A stretch of DNA of 64,000 nucleotides, from NCBI GenBank assembly GCA_028551475.1, contig CM052356.1, forward strand, positions 6,458,001 through 6,522,000, given 5' to 3'. A program made the position numbers and the translations under genes. The notes below the pieces were generated by a model that had not been told where the DNA came from, made no database searches, and saw only the letters and a program-made list of their open reading frames with translations. Of the stretch, positions 21,381 to 35,040 are shown piece after piece (positions within the stretch are counted from its first letter, which is position 1; each line of letters starts with the position of its first letter). Source of the stretch: Casuarina equisetifolia (lineage: Eukaryota; Streptophyta; Magnoliopsida; Fagales; Casuarinaceae).

Positions 21381-24300
21381 AAGTGCCATTTTGTTTCTAA
21401 AACTGTGTAAGAACCTATTATCTGCAGTACCCAGGACAGGGATTTAGAATTAGGGTTCTTGACTATGGAGATTAGTCTTTCTATATATTCAAATTGTTAA
21501 GAACGATGCGATATAGTTTTATATTGCCTAAATACTATAGGAGGAATTTTTACATATAAGAAAAGATTATCTCATTCTTGAGCCAATTTTGGAACATAAT
21601 ATCAAGATATCCTTTTATTAATAAACAAAATTTATCGTTATAAGTGTCTCACTGTGCATGAACTAAAAGGCATGTTAAAAATAATGTGATAAAATTCTAT
21701 ATACCTAAATAATGTGCGATTCTCTCCTCTTCATTGAAACTTCTAAGAATATATGCTTCCATTACTGCTGAACACAGCGGGGCCTTTTGAAGGAAGGCTT
21801 CCGTCATGAATATCCAGGTCCAAAACATCATGCAAAGGCAAGCTTTTGGTGTACATAGACATGGGTATTTTCAACTTCTTCTTAAAATTATATAGCAAAT
21901 ACAGAGGTTAGAACCGATATGGTAATTAGCAACTTCTAATGCAGCCTGCTTAAAAAGACACTTACTAAGAGAAGAAAGGCAACCCCAATAAAGAACTGAG
22001 TCACTCCGATCGTTGATACAAAACCTTGGAAGTCACAATCCAGCGATTTAGCCTTGGGAAAAATTAAAATCAAAGGTTAACACTTCATTGGTTAATGGAT
22101 TTCTAAACGTGGAATGAAACATTTTTTTCATGCATAAGGAATGTCTTCGCTTTTGTTTGTGATCAGCACAACCTTTTTTACTAAGAGAAGAAAGGTTCCC
22201 TTTCCTAGTTTAATCACTTTTAAGAAGACTCTATAATATTTCTTTGCGGATATCGGGGCCACTTTTAACAAGAGCTTGACAAATTTGTACATAATATATA
22301 AATGAAGTGGCTATTTTGCAAGATTTGTTTAGATTAAAGAAAATGGCTTTCTAAGAAGTTTTATCGGTTAATGGCGTGAATATTTAATTAGAAAGTTTTA
22401 GTGTAAAATATACCTAAAATAAGAATATTATTAAAAAATTTATTTTTACTCAACAGTTAATTCTTAGTTAAGAATAAATTTTTTAATATAATATTAGAAT
22501 TCAAGTTTAAACTAATACCCCTTATTCATAGACAAAATTCTACTTCCTTACTCTTGAACCTAATTTTGCATAAAAATAAGCTTTCCAATGAAAATTAAAG
22601 TATCCTTTCCATGTGAAGAGTTGTTGATAAAGTGGTCTTCCTCTAGACCATAGAAATATTTCAACTTCTTCGTTATCACCAACTCTCCGACTTTTGTTGC
22701 AGAGAATGATAATAAACTAAGAAACCATAGAAAATACGTCACAACTCACCATTGAAGATGACAAAAGTGCAACGTAAAAGTGTTTGCAAACCCATTTCAT
22801 GAATAACTTTTTCCATATTTGTACCAATTTTCTTTTCAAGTTTACTAGGTTTGGGTCCATTTCGTCAGCACCTCTGCCTGTTATTCAAAAAGCAGACCTG
22901 ATGCAACCCATTACTCTTCCTTTCCATTTCAAACGAAGCTGATGGATGGGTTTCTGTGGCCTCCTCCTTTCCTCCCTCTCCTTTTCCTACTCCCACTTCT
23001 CCACCTTACCATTTCTTGCTGCAATAAAAGCAGCCTTGCAGAGTCCACAGGACAGACGCAGACAGCCCAACAAAGATGAAGGGTAGCTCCAACATCCAAC
23101 AAAACAGGAATCTAGATCCTACGTAACGTTTTCTCTCTTTTAAAAGAACAAAACTAAATTTTACTTAAAAGTTAATTTAAGAACAGACGGTCTTCTTCTG
23201 ATTTGTGAATAAAATTTAAGTAATGTATAAGTTATATCACACTTAGATTTACGAGCTGTTTAGGTTTTGGATTAGTATCAAGATTTCAACACATTAGGGA
23301 AGAATGTCTACGTCCTACCACCAACTCGGGCTGTGTTTAGTGCCCTAAAGTCTTTTTAAAAGTCGGTGTTCGAAAAGATAATGACATAGTTGGCTACAAA
23401 GTCAGCCTCTTTATTCCTCCATTTTCTGTGTGTTAGCTGGGGCATACCCTTCTTTTATCACTGTGAAAATATTGCTTTTGGTCATGCAATCCCGAATATT
23501 GAGTAAGCTTTTAGTCCCAGATACTTTGCTTGACCCATTTCATTTGCTTTTCTCTCATACCAAGCAGGTACATTCGATGCCCTTCTAGATTCTATCCAAA
23601 TCAAAGCACTTTATAACCAAGGACAATTGCTACATATGAACATCAACTTTCTTTTGCTTTTAGCTTCAACAAACCCGGGGCTGCAGAATTGCCTTGATTT
23701 TGGACTGGGTTTTGTTTTTAAGGTCTTGAATGGTCTTGGTTTTGATTGGGTTTCATCCTTGAAATGTCAAAATCCAAGATTTGGCTAAGATGAAACTAAG
23801 ATTTCAAGACTCTAATGTTCAACGCAATACACCGCTAATGTAGTTGAAGTGATGGAAAAGTCAAGAAAAATATTCTTCTTAAATCTTTGAAAACCATGAT
23901 GAAGAATGATTAAAAAGAAAGTTCAATAATTGACCCAAATAAAGAAAAAATAAATAAATGAGGACCTTAGGTATTATTTGAAATTAGATTACAACTTGTA
24001 TTACATTACTTTTAACATTACGATGTCCTTTCTTGCCACAAACATACACACATTTAAGGGTTGCATATGAAAAAATTTATTTACAATAGGTTTGACACAG
24101 ACGCAAGAACCCTAAAGTAAAAGCGAATGAACTAAGCATCCAAACTTACAACCGAGTTAAAAAGGAAAAAATACAAAATTTTATAGATTTCTAGTTCAAT
24201 CATTTGGCAGCAAAATGCATTACCATAAAAGCCAAATAATAAAAACAAATAGATACATTCTATCTCCTAAAAAAAATGAACAAACGCAACCACACTAATG

Positions 24301-25099
24301 TTTTTCTTTTCTTTTCTTTTCTACTTGATCATTTCACATCACCTTCTTCACATAAAACACAGAAAATTACAAAAATAAATTAAAATTCTATGATGTCTAG
24401 GAATGGTCTTTGGCTTTGGTGCAGGACTGTCACGGACATGGGGCCCATGATTGGCAGGCATCTGCACCACGTGTAGGGCAAAGATCGAGTCCCAATGATG
24501 CCCCAAAAAAGAAGGCCATAAAGTCTATGACATAATGAGAAAGTTAATTTGCAATTTCCCTCCTTTATAAAAGTGTGGAAAAGAGAAAGGGGCCAAGTAG
24601 GGGCTAAAATCACTGAAAGCTGAAACTTGTTTTGCAATTACAAACAGCTGGCTCGATCAAGCACATGATTGCGGGACCCTCGATTGGTGAAATTATTATG
24701 TCTTTACTTCCACTCGGAGATCACTAAGAGTGAACTAGATTGGATGATCATCTTCCCTGAATCACATTATTGTCACCTACAGTTCTTGCTTTTAGCTTAT
24801 AGGTCAATTTTTATCTCCATGGTCGTGTGTAATGCATCATTTCGATTCTTGTTGGCAATTAGGGTGTTGTAAATCTGGCATCCGGTGATTCAAAATTCTA
24901 ATTGTGTTTATTTGTCGTATTATCAATCTTATTTTGAATCTAATTTTATTCTTGTTATTAACATGATTTACGATATGAACTCAATATAATATGAAAAAGA
25001 TACTGATAAAGGATTTTAAGCTTTTTTGTGTCTAGATCATATCATTTTTTATCCAAAATAAAAAAAATATTTTTTTTTTAAATGTTAAAGGTATGTATT

Positions 25100-25425
25100 A
25101 TTTTACATTAGAAGTAATAAAATGAATTTTTACTCTTATAAGTAATAAGATTTTCTCATTTAATATTATAAAGTTTTAGAATGAATCATATTACTTTAAT
25201 ATACTATTAAAGACACTGGTAGGTTCTTGCCTTATGGACTCCTATGTCTTAAAGTTGGATTTATTTCTACATACAATGCTTATATTAATATGCATATGAA
25301 AAGAGTATTAAATGTAGATATTATCTTACATTGAAAGTAAGAAGTTGGATTTTGTTCTTATAAGTTATGAAATTTTTTTATTTAATATCTTAAATTTTTG
25401 AAATTAACCTTCACACTTTAATTAA
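25100..25425. repeat. Diverged tandem duplication of about 100 bp
   Basis: Two blocks, about 25100-25200 and 25325-25425, share TTACATT-(A/G)AAAGTAA, CTTATAAGT and a TTTAATAT block, ending ACTTTAA. They are old non-coding copies. Confidence 0.4.
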
Positions 25426-27194
25426 AAAATATATATATATTTTAAACATGTTTTACATACCTTGAAGGCGATAAAGGAATTTAGGCCCGTAACATTTGGG
25501 TGGATGGGTCTCTAGCAATATCTCTTTCTTGAATCACTTTTTTGGTACAAATATCATCTCAATTAATTCAAGTTGATGAGAATCAATGAATTAAACCAAA
25601 GAAAGAAGTATGTCAGCCAAAAGAACAGTTGATTTTCTCTAGTGGCATTTCCTTTCACATGTTACTACTCTTGAAAAGGACTGGAAAATCACTGCCATTT
25701 GAAAAGACATTTGGTTTGCTTTCGTTGTTCGTCCCCAACTTTTTGATCCCTTCAATGCAAACATGATCACTTACATCCTTTTCCTTTACCATTCATAATA
25801 TTTGTGTATTCTTTGTTTGAATTCCATGTCATCCACATCCGGAGTATGTGGCCTTGGTTACGTACTCACGCTCTCAAGAAAAGAGGCTGTCCATGTTTAG
25901 ATCTCTACTGGGCCACAATATGTCGTCAAAAGGAGCTTTCACACCAAGATATTTGTCCCCCAAGTTAGTCAACTTTGAAATCAATTTAAGAATGAGGGAT
26001 TTGAATTGGGTTGATGTTTTAAAATCAATTTGAAAAAAGTGTAACAATTATGCTTTTAGTGTTGTGCGTTTTTAGTATAAAGTATATTATCACTTGTATA
26101 TTGAAGATGAGAATCTAAAAGGTGAGAATACTAAATTTAAGTGGTTCACTCAAAAAAAAAAATTTAGTATTTATGTTCACTGTGTCCTAATCAAACCGAT
26201 TAAGACTTGTCTTCACTAATCAATTACTATTGATCACAAAATCAAGCCGTCTATCAAAAATTACAATTTTTCTAGACCATAAAAAGAGTTTATAGTTTGT
26301 GTCAAAATTACAACTTAATGCTTAAATTGTCTTATTAACTTTTTACTATCTTATATAACAACAAGATAGAAAATTCATAAACCCTAATAATGGTGAAAGA
26401 TTTGTTAAAAGGTGTAAAAATTTAACTTAAAAGTTAGGTAAAAGATTTGAAATATGCTTCTTTTATTTAAGCTTCGTTATAAAAAAATATGTAACACTTT
26501 CATTTTGCACACAAGATTTACCTTAATCAACCAATGTAATTCAACTAAACGATCACAATAACAAAGGAGGTTGAAAGATATAAGCCCTAAGGAGAAGATA
26601 TTTGTCTTCTGAAGAGTTTCTTTCTGCTGCAGGTTTGCTGGCGTTGTTTAGCACCTTTTGTGTACTCAAAAAGGCAATGAGGACCATTATGAACCAGTGC
26701 ATTTTGATGTAGGATTTCAATCACAAACATCAAAACGGTAGTTTGATGCGAGATGCAGGCAGGACTTTTACAATAGTCAAATAAATCAGTACTGCTCAGA
26801 AGGACCACTTTAGACGTGCATTTAATGGTTAACCATATTTGTGGTTGATAAAACTCCAGAAGAGATCAGCAAATCAGCATATTTTAGGTAGCAAGCTCCA
26901 TGAATTTTGTCGTTTCCAAAACTTACTAGTAAATTTGGTTCTTATGGGATCTAACAATAAATACATATTTGATGATCTTTTGAAAAAAAAAAGAAAAAAA
27001 AAAAGAAGATAAATAGTGAGTGGGTTTTTACTTTTTGGGGATTTTCATAAGATTAAGTTATTATATATTAAATGTAATAATTTTTGAATTAAACATAATT
27101 TTAAGAACAAATAATTATTATAATACATATATGAAAGTATGTAAAAGTTTTGGAAACAACAAACAACTTTATATTTACTTCTCTATTAAGGAAG

Positions 27195-27291
27195 TGGGCC
27201 GTCAACACGAAGGCTGAGAAGCCGATCCAAAAAGATATCTGGGCTGAGCCCTGATCATATTTTTGGGCCAATTCTACCACGTCGAGGCCCA
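27195..27291. promoter_or_regulatory. Four site II (TGGGCY) elements beside the tRNA gene
   Basis: TGGGCC at 27195-27200, TGGGCT at 27240-27245, TGGGCC at 27264-27269 and GGCCCA at 27286-27291. This density is like plant promoters of housekeeping genes. The cluster lies downstream of the minus-strand tRNA gene, so it is not that gene's promoter, and no protein-coding start is recognised next to it. Confidence 0.4.
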
Positions 27292-27316
27292 TATATTTTC
27301 ATAATAAGCTTTGAAG

Positions 27317-27322
27317 AAAAAA
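27317..27322 (-). terminator. Pol III terminator of tRNA-Lys
   Basis: Six T residues on the minus strand begin nine bases after the tRNA 3' end, the usual RNA polymerase III stop signal. Confidence 0.85.
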
Positions 27323-27331
27323 GAGTTGACA

Positions 27332-27404
27332 CGCCCACCGTGGGGCTCGAACCCACGACCACAAGGTTAAGAGCCTTGCGCTCTACCGGCTGAGCTAGAC
27401 GGGC
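27332..27404 (-). tRNA. tRNA-Lys (anticodon CUU)
   Basis: A 73-nt intronless tRNA gene decoding AAG. The minus strand starts GCCCGTCTAGC and ends GGTGGGC plus discriminator G; the acceptor arms pair with two G-U wobbles. The D-arm region (TAGCTCAGCCGGTAGAGC) is the A box. The anticodon arm reads AAGGCTCTTAACCTT with CTT central. GGTTCGAGCC in the T arm is the B box. CCA is not encoded, as expected of a nuclear gene. A T6 terminator follows, and a CAA motif lies upstream on the minus strand, as usual in plant tRNA genes. All key elements are intact, so it is probably active. Confidence 0.97.
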
Positions 27405-27489
27405 TTTTGATTAGGGGTTGACCAAGTAAAACTAAATCCTAAAATACGGTATTCCTCTAATTCTCATATTTAATAATTTACAGAAATCG

Positions 27490-27844
27490 TCAACCCTCTG
27501 ATGTTGAAATTGTCTCCAACCAGTCCTCTAAGCTCAACTTTGATGATGCCATTTGAAATGACCATTCAACAATGGCAACGTTCCTGTCACAGCTCTGAGA
27601 GAAAACAGAGCTTGACACAACAGAGATTAATGCTTTCAAGCCATCAATACGCCCTGCAGTTGCAGCTACAAGGGAAACATTCATACATTGCCTGCAACAT
27701 AAGAATCCTTTGCTGCATAAACTCACTGCTCAACCTGAGCATGGTATCTATCATATTATCTTTCTCAACTTCTAAGGATATAAATACTGTTTTTATGGCA
27801 CCCTCTTGCACCAGACATTGAAACAACATAATGATTTTATCCAT
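27490..27844 (-). other. Unidentified exon-like ORFs, possible gene fragment
   Basis: Two overlapping minus-strand frames (27844-27644 and 27726-27490) have protein-like composition, with residues such as QCLVQEGAIKTVFISLEVEK in the first and GLKALISVVSSSVF plus a terminal LEDWLETISTSEG in the second. A good acceptor (TTATGTTGCAG) lies between them. Read together they look like the last exons of a helical protein, but I cannot name a family. Only about 640 bp separate them from the stop codon of SMO1 upstream, so a complete gene does not fit; a truncated fragment or chance are both possible. Confidence 0.25.
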
Positions 27845-28485
27845 AAATGAAAAGATGTTACACTTGAACTTACTTAAACTATATCATTATAAAAGAATCC
27901 ATTTCTTCCATGAATTGACTTATAAAGAAGGAAACAATGATTTCAAGTCTTCTACTTCGCAACTTCTGTTTAAACTTGTAATCCCCATAACGTGATTAGC
28001 ATGTGATTGTGTTATATCAACTGGAACACAACAATCTGACCTTATATAAAAGGGAAACTGAAAACAAGAACCATAGTTTAGATTTAAGCTGGATCATGAA
28101 TGATTTTTACAGAACCTCACAATTAGAACATTGGCAGGGAATCCACAAAACGAGAATTCATACACTAAATGGTGGCTGGCTGACAGTACGGAATACAAAG
28201 AGAAAACCAACACTAATCTGAAATTTCAACATCACACTGCACGATTCTAATTTATGGAAAGCTGTTTTAAAGCACAATGCGGAAAACACCAAAATTTCAA
28301 CTTTTTGAACCCTAACATTAGAATCCCCCCACCGTAAAGCTACATAACATCAGAATTCAGGAGACAAGTTAACGTCCACCTTAGCAACTAAGGACTGTAA
28401 GTTCTAATCAGAGGTTTCAGAGAGTTGTCACTGGTGAGAAACATTACAATGGGCATTGTCCAGATAGGGTTCTGCAGTACCATAG

Positions 28486-31400
28486 CTAGTCAGATTTAAG
28501 ACCTTGGGCAGAAATGTGGTATGAGCCTCCATTCTGCTTACCATTGGTAGTCAGTTCCTCTTTTAACTGTATCAGATCAAAAGAAATAAAAGAATTAGAA
28601 TGAACAAGCAAACACAAAATCATAGACAGCAGCTTCGTTCGTCACTGCAACATAATAATCCAAATTTATAATGCATGGTGATTTGGCATAATGACCGCTA
28701 TTTTTAGCATGTACATTCTAGAAAGATAAAAGAATTTAGATATCAGACTAACCTAAATAAAAAGTGTTGGGAAACAAGTCTAGGAAGTTCCTTAGTTATC
28801 AAAATATTTGTCTTTATGCTCTAAAGTCAAAATTAATCCATTGGTTTTATTCATTCAAGAAATGTTAATGTATACCAAAACAGTTGAGTCCAAATTTACC
28901 ATAGGCTCAAGAACGAAAATAGCAAACAAGCTTCAACTAAAATACCATAATACGGAATTAGCATTAAGACCAACGGTTTACCTTCTGAAAAAGCCTCTTC
29001 TGATAGCGATAGCCCTGATGAATATAACCAAAGAGTTATTGCTGAAGCATCCTACGAAGTGAACATGTCAAAAGTAAAAAAAAAAAAAACTGTAACATTA
29101 CCTTGTCAGTTCCGTAAATGTAATCACAGTAGGTGAAAACTGAAGCAAAGTTGCTCTGGCTTTGCCCTCCAACATAATGATGGTAGTCATGATACTCAGC
29201 ACCACCATAAAATGGAATATATTTTGTAGGACTCCAAGGGAAATCATACCTGTATGGCAAAACATAAGTTACAACATCTGGCTACTGACCTCAATGGCAA
29301 GAATTTCAATCCAAAAGACAACGATCATACGGAGTGGCGTGTGGAAATGAAATTGTCAGCTTTAATGAAGCTGAAAAATACAAAGTCGACATGACGGAAG
29401 AGGGATCAATCAAAACATACAAACTTATAATTGGCATGCCAGCCAAGAGTATGACTAAATTCCTGAAACATAATCATCTAAGAGACAGGTGCCTCTAGGA
29501 TATTCCTTCTCAGCCAAGCCCCCACAGCCTGATGCCTGATGTAACACCCACAAGGCCAAAAGCGTGCATCTTTTGACATCTGACACCCAGAAAAAAGCAA
29601 CTAGCATCATCATTGGCTAGCTATATCCTCACCTTCTTGAGGAAACTTGCACAGATTCTTTCTAACATAGGCAAGCATCTAAAATTCACTTCACCTTTAC
29701 CTTCCAAAACTTTCACATTAGTAAAAAGCACTTGCAGAAAACAAATAACATCCGGTTGTTTTTCCCTTTTTTGTTTTTGAATTATCAGTTCAGATCATCC
29801 ACATGACATTAGAAAGATACCAGCTCATAGCCTACTTGTAGTAAAACTGAACAGGTTATCCCACCACCTCCTTTTCCATTAAAAGTTTCTTCCTATCATT
29901 GTAACCCGGATGATATTGGCATACTCAATGAGCTGCTTTCATTTTTCATCATAGCAGGTGGTCTCATCCTGCCCTAACTGGTCCACATTGCTTGTAGACG
30001 AACCTACCTTCAACGGGCAAGTGATTTCTTGGAAGCAAAACTCCCAGGTTCTTTTTTTTTTTTTTTCCCCACTGTCACTAGGCTAGAAAAATTGTTTAAG
30101 TACAGCTCTGCAAATATCCAAACCCAACATACAATGGACATCAGTTATGATACAGCAACTTCAGAAACATAATTCAGGCACAGGTAGAAAGGGTCTCGAC
30201 TATTTTAATCATTAAAGCGGCCTTCACCTTCAATGCATCTCTCCCCTTCATCTTTGTTCTAGTGGGTTGGTATGTGAAGTTTGCATATTGAAATTACTGT
30301 TTTATCATAACCAATAGTCAGTCCTTTCTCTGCTTTACTGCCACGTACATCTTTATCAACTTTCTTCATGGCACCCAATACAATTTATAACTGCTGACTA
30401 GAAAATTGCTGCCTAAAATGGGTTCAGAAAAAAATTTCTCCCAAAAGCGAGATATTATAAAAACTGAATTTAAAAGGAAGTCAAACTTGAGTTACTTAAT
30501 ATACAAAGAGAGTTATCAACAATCATGACAATCATTTCGTGAACGCCCCAATCACTAATCAGTTAAGTGCACATTCACAGAAGCTTTTACAAAGTTCAAA
30601 GGGCAAATCATAATAATGGACAAGCCAAACAATAGATAGAATGTAAAGGTCATAACATTTTTTTTCTCAAGAAAAAGAAAAAATAAAAAAAGAAACCAAA
30701 GGCAATATATTTGAGTTGCATATGCATCGCAACTGAACTAGAAATATTAAAGGGCACAATCACACCACTCGATCACTGCCCGGTTTTACATTTTTAAGAG
30801 TACACGTTCAAAAAGAATCCAAGGAAATAATAGACTACGAAATATTGTTCCTCATGTTGAAGGGTATATCATTCCTTGACCTCGCTGCACACTCCTTGAC
30901 GAAATTTCCCAAGTTTCAGCATCTACTACTCATACTTACTCATTTGCAAACGAAGCTCACTAATCAAATGCAAAATAATAACAGGGAAAAAAAGTCTCCT
31001 TCTCAACCCACCCAAAAAGCTCGAAAAAAAAAAAAAAAACAGAGAGGGAGAGATAAGATAAAGGCATCCCCATGATCAAGTGCCCACCAACAAAAAGGTG
31101 GGTCACTGTTAAAGATCCTGGAAATCAAAGTACTTTAAGTAAAAATCTACCAATAAAGAGAAAAAGAAAGAAAGAAATTCTAAAGTTGGCATCATTCCAT
31201 CACTATCAAAAACAGCAGTAAAGGACAGTAAGAAATGAAAAGAAGCATGTATAGCATGCGTACCCGCTGTGAGTTTCAATCGCCTCAATCTGCCGTAAGG
31301 CGATCCACAACCAGAACGTGATCATGTGACCAGGCACCATCGCTGGCCCGAGGAAAGATGGAATCCCGAGGATCAAAATCTCAGCCCAATGAGCATAGGG

Positions 31401-32522
31401 TGCCGCAAATCCTATTGGAGCTGTGTACTCATGATGTACTCGATGAATCTTCTCGTAACCCCATTTGTTATGCAGAAATCTATGGATCCAATAATTCGTA
31501 TAATCCTCCACCAAAAAATACACTAACAACTGAGCAAGGATTTCCCATCCTGAAGGTAGTGGCAACCCGGTTCGAATCCCAATCATCTGTGAATAAGCAG
31601 AAAATTAATTAAAATTCAGTATCCGAAAAAGTAGTTCCAGTCAACGAGTAGAAGACATGCACAATATCTCCCAAGAACACAAAACCCAATTACTCCATTC
31701 AGAAGTTCAAAACTTCGTCACAATTGGCCAATTTACGAGAAATGAAACAAAAGAACAAGAAAAAAAAAAGAGAGAGAGAGAACATGAAAATCTCATTACA
31801 GATATCATATAATTTGCGGTAATGACTTCCACAAAATGCCGGGATCAATGGCGAAAACTTGAATTACAGAAATCACGTTGCGATCGTCTCGGAATTTGTA
31901 TCGCAATAAATCCTTCTAGACTATCAAAAATTCATGGTAAAAGAATAAAAGTTCACGAAACGAAAACATCCCACATTTATTGTTCTAGTAAGCCCTTAAG
32001 AACATGAAGCAAACTCCCCAAAAATCACCGAGCACAAAATCAAAATTCCACAAAATTTAAAGCCCCAGCCAATCCTCAACCGAAAATTGAGAAACCCAAT
32101 CCAAATCTCATTCCGAGAACTCGTGCGAATGACACACAAACACCACACTATCTCAATCCAAATCTCATCCCAATAACACGAAAGCACGATACCTGAACAG
32201 AAGGATACGAAACGAGCTGCAACGGACCCACTATGAGAAAGAACAAAGTCATGACGTCCTTGTAGCACCGAAACATTTCAGAGAAAGACAGCCTAGCCTT
32301 GGGTTGAATCTTGTAGCGATCGACGCCGGCCATGCGCGCAATCTCCGCGAATACGAGAGGGAGAGGCACGACGGAGAAAACGAAGAAGAGGAAGAAAATG
32401 TTGTGGCAGTAGAGGAAGTAGTCGGACTTGCGGGCCGAGTATTGGAACCACAATGTCTCGGCGAAGGTGAGATTCCGGCCGAGGGCGGCGGCCGCATCTT
32501 CGAGCGTCTGGTATGGCAGCAT
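28486..32522 (-). CDS. SMO1: Sterol 4-alpha-methyl oxidase 1 (methylsterol monooxygenase)
   Basis: The enzyme oxidises the 4-alpha methyl group of 4,4-dimethyl sterols in plant sterol synthesis and acts in the ER membrane. Five exons: 32522-32193, 31586-31264, 29249-29102, 29014-28982 and 28566-28486, with all junctions GT-AG, giving 304 residues, the usual length for plant SMO1. The fatty-acid-hydroxylase histidine boxes are complete: HRFLH (145-149), HRVHH (158-162) and HDYHH (238-242), the di-iron ligands. Hydrophobic segments lie near residues 39-60, 90-108 and 125-137, and in the AEILILGIPSFLGP and ITFWLWIAL stretches. The start MLPYQTLEDA matches the family N terminus; the frame stays open further upstream, but that part does not resemble the family. 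The C terminus ends LKSD, close to the ER-retrieval KSD/KKxD style of the family. Intron 2 is long (about 2 kb). Gene identity is firm; the SMO1 versus SMO2 call rests on overall sequence style. Confidence 0.95.
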
Positions 32523-34612
32523 TGCCGTGGCAGTGAGTTGCGAATCCCGGAGGAGCTTGGCAAGAGAGAGCGAGCGAGCGAACAATGGAGATGACGAAGT
32601 CCACTTTGGGCTTTCTCTACGAGCTGTGCGGATTGGACGTGCTACTTTGCAGAAGGAGTGGGTGGTCTTCAGCTGGCCGTCGGTTAAAATATGCGGGAAT
32701 TTTAAACGACATAACACGTAAAAATCTTGATATAAATTATAATTTAAGTCCAAGCATTAACAAATCAGTGATGTATTACATATAACATTATTTAAAAAAT
32801 TTATAATTTTACTTTTACATTAAGTGTGATAAGAGTAGATTATTTATTTTTTAAATATATCAATATTTTTAATATGAGAAAGGAATAAATGATTCTCTTT
32901 TAGATATTTTAAAATCTTTAATTTTTATTGTATTATATTTCAACGTAGATTTTTTCAAACTTAAGATCATTTTTTTAGACTGACTTAATAATAGTTAGAG
33001 ATTAACAGTGATCCTAATTTTAGAAATATTTTTCTTCTATTTTTTGCAAAACTAACAAGGAATTTGTGAGAAATCTTTGTGTAACTGAAGTTCTATATTT
33101 GTCAATAATAAAACGACTATCTCTTCATCTTTTTCTTTTACTTTTTTTTTTTTTTAATTTTTTAATTTTTAGTTTTTTAATTTTATCCATTAAATGTGAA
33201 TCAACTTGAAGCTAAGAGTTGATCAGAAGATGCTGGTTCCATCTTCTGATTTCTTGATTTTTGGTCCTAATAAGGCCAAGACACTTAGATAGATCAGAAC
33301 AAGACCCCAACTTATCTAATCAGGAAAAGCATGTGACACAACCACGTGGTTAGGGTCTTCTCCTCCTCTCCCCATCACCCAAAGCTGAATGATCATCGTC
33401 TTGGCATGCCACCAAAAAATCGGTGGGTGGGACAGCCATGAAAGGCCTCTCACTCAAATTTCCTCTCTTCAAATCAATTTGTAAAGGGGGAAAAAAAAAA
33501 ACCTATAAGAAGTATGACAAATCAAATGTAAGACATCATTGTTTCAAAGGTGAAAAAACATTTTTCAAGGATATGATTTATAAGTGGATTATTGTACCTG
33601 TTTTCTAGCTTCTGATATTATGTTAAAAGTTATATTTTATCCCATAAGATTAATTTGTAAAAATAAAATATATACTCATTATCTTAGTTAAAAGTAATTG
33701 TTAAGATGAGTACTATTTTTTTTATATTTAAGAAGAAAAAACCAATTTTATGATGGCAATAACTTTTGAGATATAGGAAGAATAAAGAAAACAGTTGCAG
33801 CCCTGTTTGTAAGTACAACCAGTATCAAATCTATTGAGAATGAATCCGACAATGCTTTCTAACATGGAAGTCCCTTTCTCCGAGAAGACATAGTCACCGT
33901 AAAAGTTCATGCTTATCCGAGGAAGAAGCAAAGATCAAGAAGACGAATCTTACTTTTACCAAGCTTTTCTCAGTCATTTCTCACCCTTCCTTCTTTTACT
34001 CGAAAGGCAAAATTTGAACACTGTTCATGGGAAAAAGAAGATAAAACAAGAAGCATGAATATCATGCATGATCAGTCCACACCTTTCCCTACAACTCTTT
34101 CTTCATCATTTGTCCTTCCACGCTGCTGTTCTCTCATTGCACCTATGAAACCGTGTTTGCTTTCTCACTGTTCACGTAATCACTATCTTTTTCACTCCCT
34201 CTTCGGATTATGAACGTATTATACTACTAAGATTGGTCACCAAGCCCTGTCGTCTAATCAGCTCTTAGACTTACCAATTTTGGGTAAGATTATTCCCCTT
34301 CTGGAGCACTCATTAGAACCTTCCAAACCCAAGGGAGATGGAACCCATTGTTTCATATTTCTGGTTTCTACAAGTACAATAATCCGGCATAAACAAAAGC
34401 AGCCTGACCCAGTTGTATTTGAAGAGGTGGGATGCACATTTATACCCCTCCATTTTCTATGACATTGGTTTTTTTAGGAGGTCCATTTCTTCCCTTATAA
34501 CCAGCTTGCCAAAAATGGACCATCTTCACATATAAGGTAAACAACAAGCTTTTATATTTTTATTTTTGGATAGGTAGAGGGAGAGAGGGTGTATATCAAA
34601 CCTAGACTAAAA
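32523..34612. other. SMO1 promoter side and intergenic DNA
   Basis: The first 200 bases hold the SMO1 5' leader and promoter, moderately GC-rich without a clear TATA box. The rest is AT-rich with a poly-T run near 33140-33160. No other gene is recognised. Confidence 0.45.
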
Positions 34613-35040
34613 GCAGCACCAACTACCAACTAAGTTGTCAGCTTGTTGATAAAGTAAACAACAACAAGATTAAGTATATTGATAATGTGAGAGGTGTCCA
34701 CCAAACTTGTAATTAACTTCTTTCTCTCCTATTATGTCACCATTTGCAAAATAATCTACCCATCCTACCTACATTCATAGTAATTACCTATATGCTTAGC
34801 ATCTCCACGACCCAATTAATATTCTAAATGTAGCGCCAACTACCAACTAGGCTGTGAGCTTGCGGATAAAGTGAACAAAAAAGTTAAGTATATTGATAAT
34901 GTGAGGTATCCACCAAACTTGAAATTAACTTCTTTCTCTCCTATTATTTCACCATTTTGCAGAGTAATCTACCTATCCTACCTACGTTCATAGTAATTAC
35001 CTATATGCTTAGCATCTTCGTGACCCAACTAATATTCTAA
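34613..35040. repeat. Tandem duplication, two units of about 210-220 bp
   Basis: Unit 1 is about 34613-34832 and unit 2 about 34833-35040. Both begin with CCAACTACCAACTA and continue through AAGTATATTGATAATGTGAG, CTTCTTTCTCTCCTATTAT and TAGTAATTACCTATATGCTT, ending AATATTCTAA. They are highly similar, so the duplication is recent relative to other repeats in the window. No coding content. Confidence 0.92.

Larger units (their letters stand above)
20590..27190. other. Long gene-poor stretch
   Basis: About 6.6 kb without a recognisable coding exon. It contains one exon-like, pyrimidine-rich segment near 21049-21380 (listed separately), a diverged duplication at about 25100-25425, and otherwise AT-rich DNA. 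The part near 22860-23060 is also richer in C and T but shows no gene. Confidence 0.45.

Noticed and set aside
27101-27292. Minus-strand frame of 63 codons starting near the site II cluster
   Set aside because: No domain, and it runs into AT-rich sequence; likely chance.
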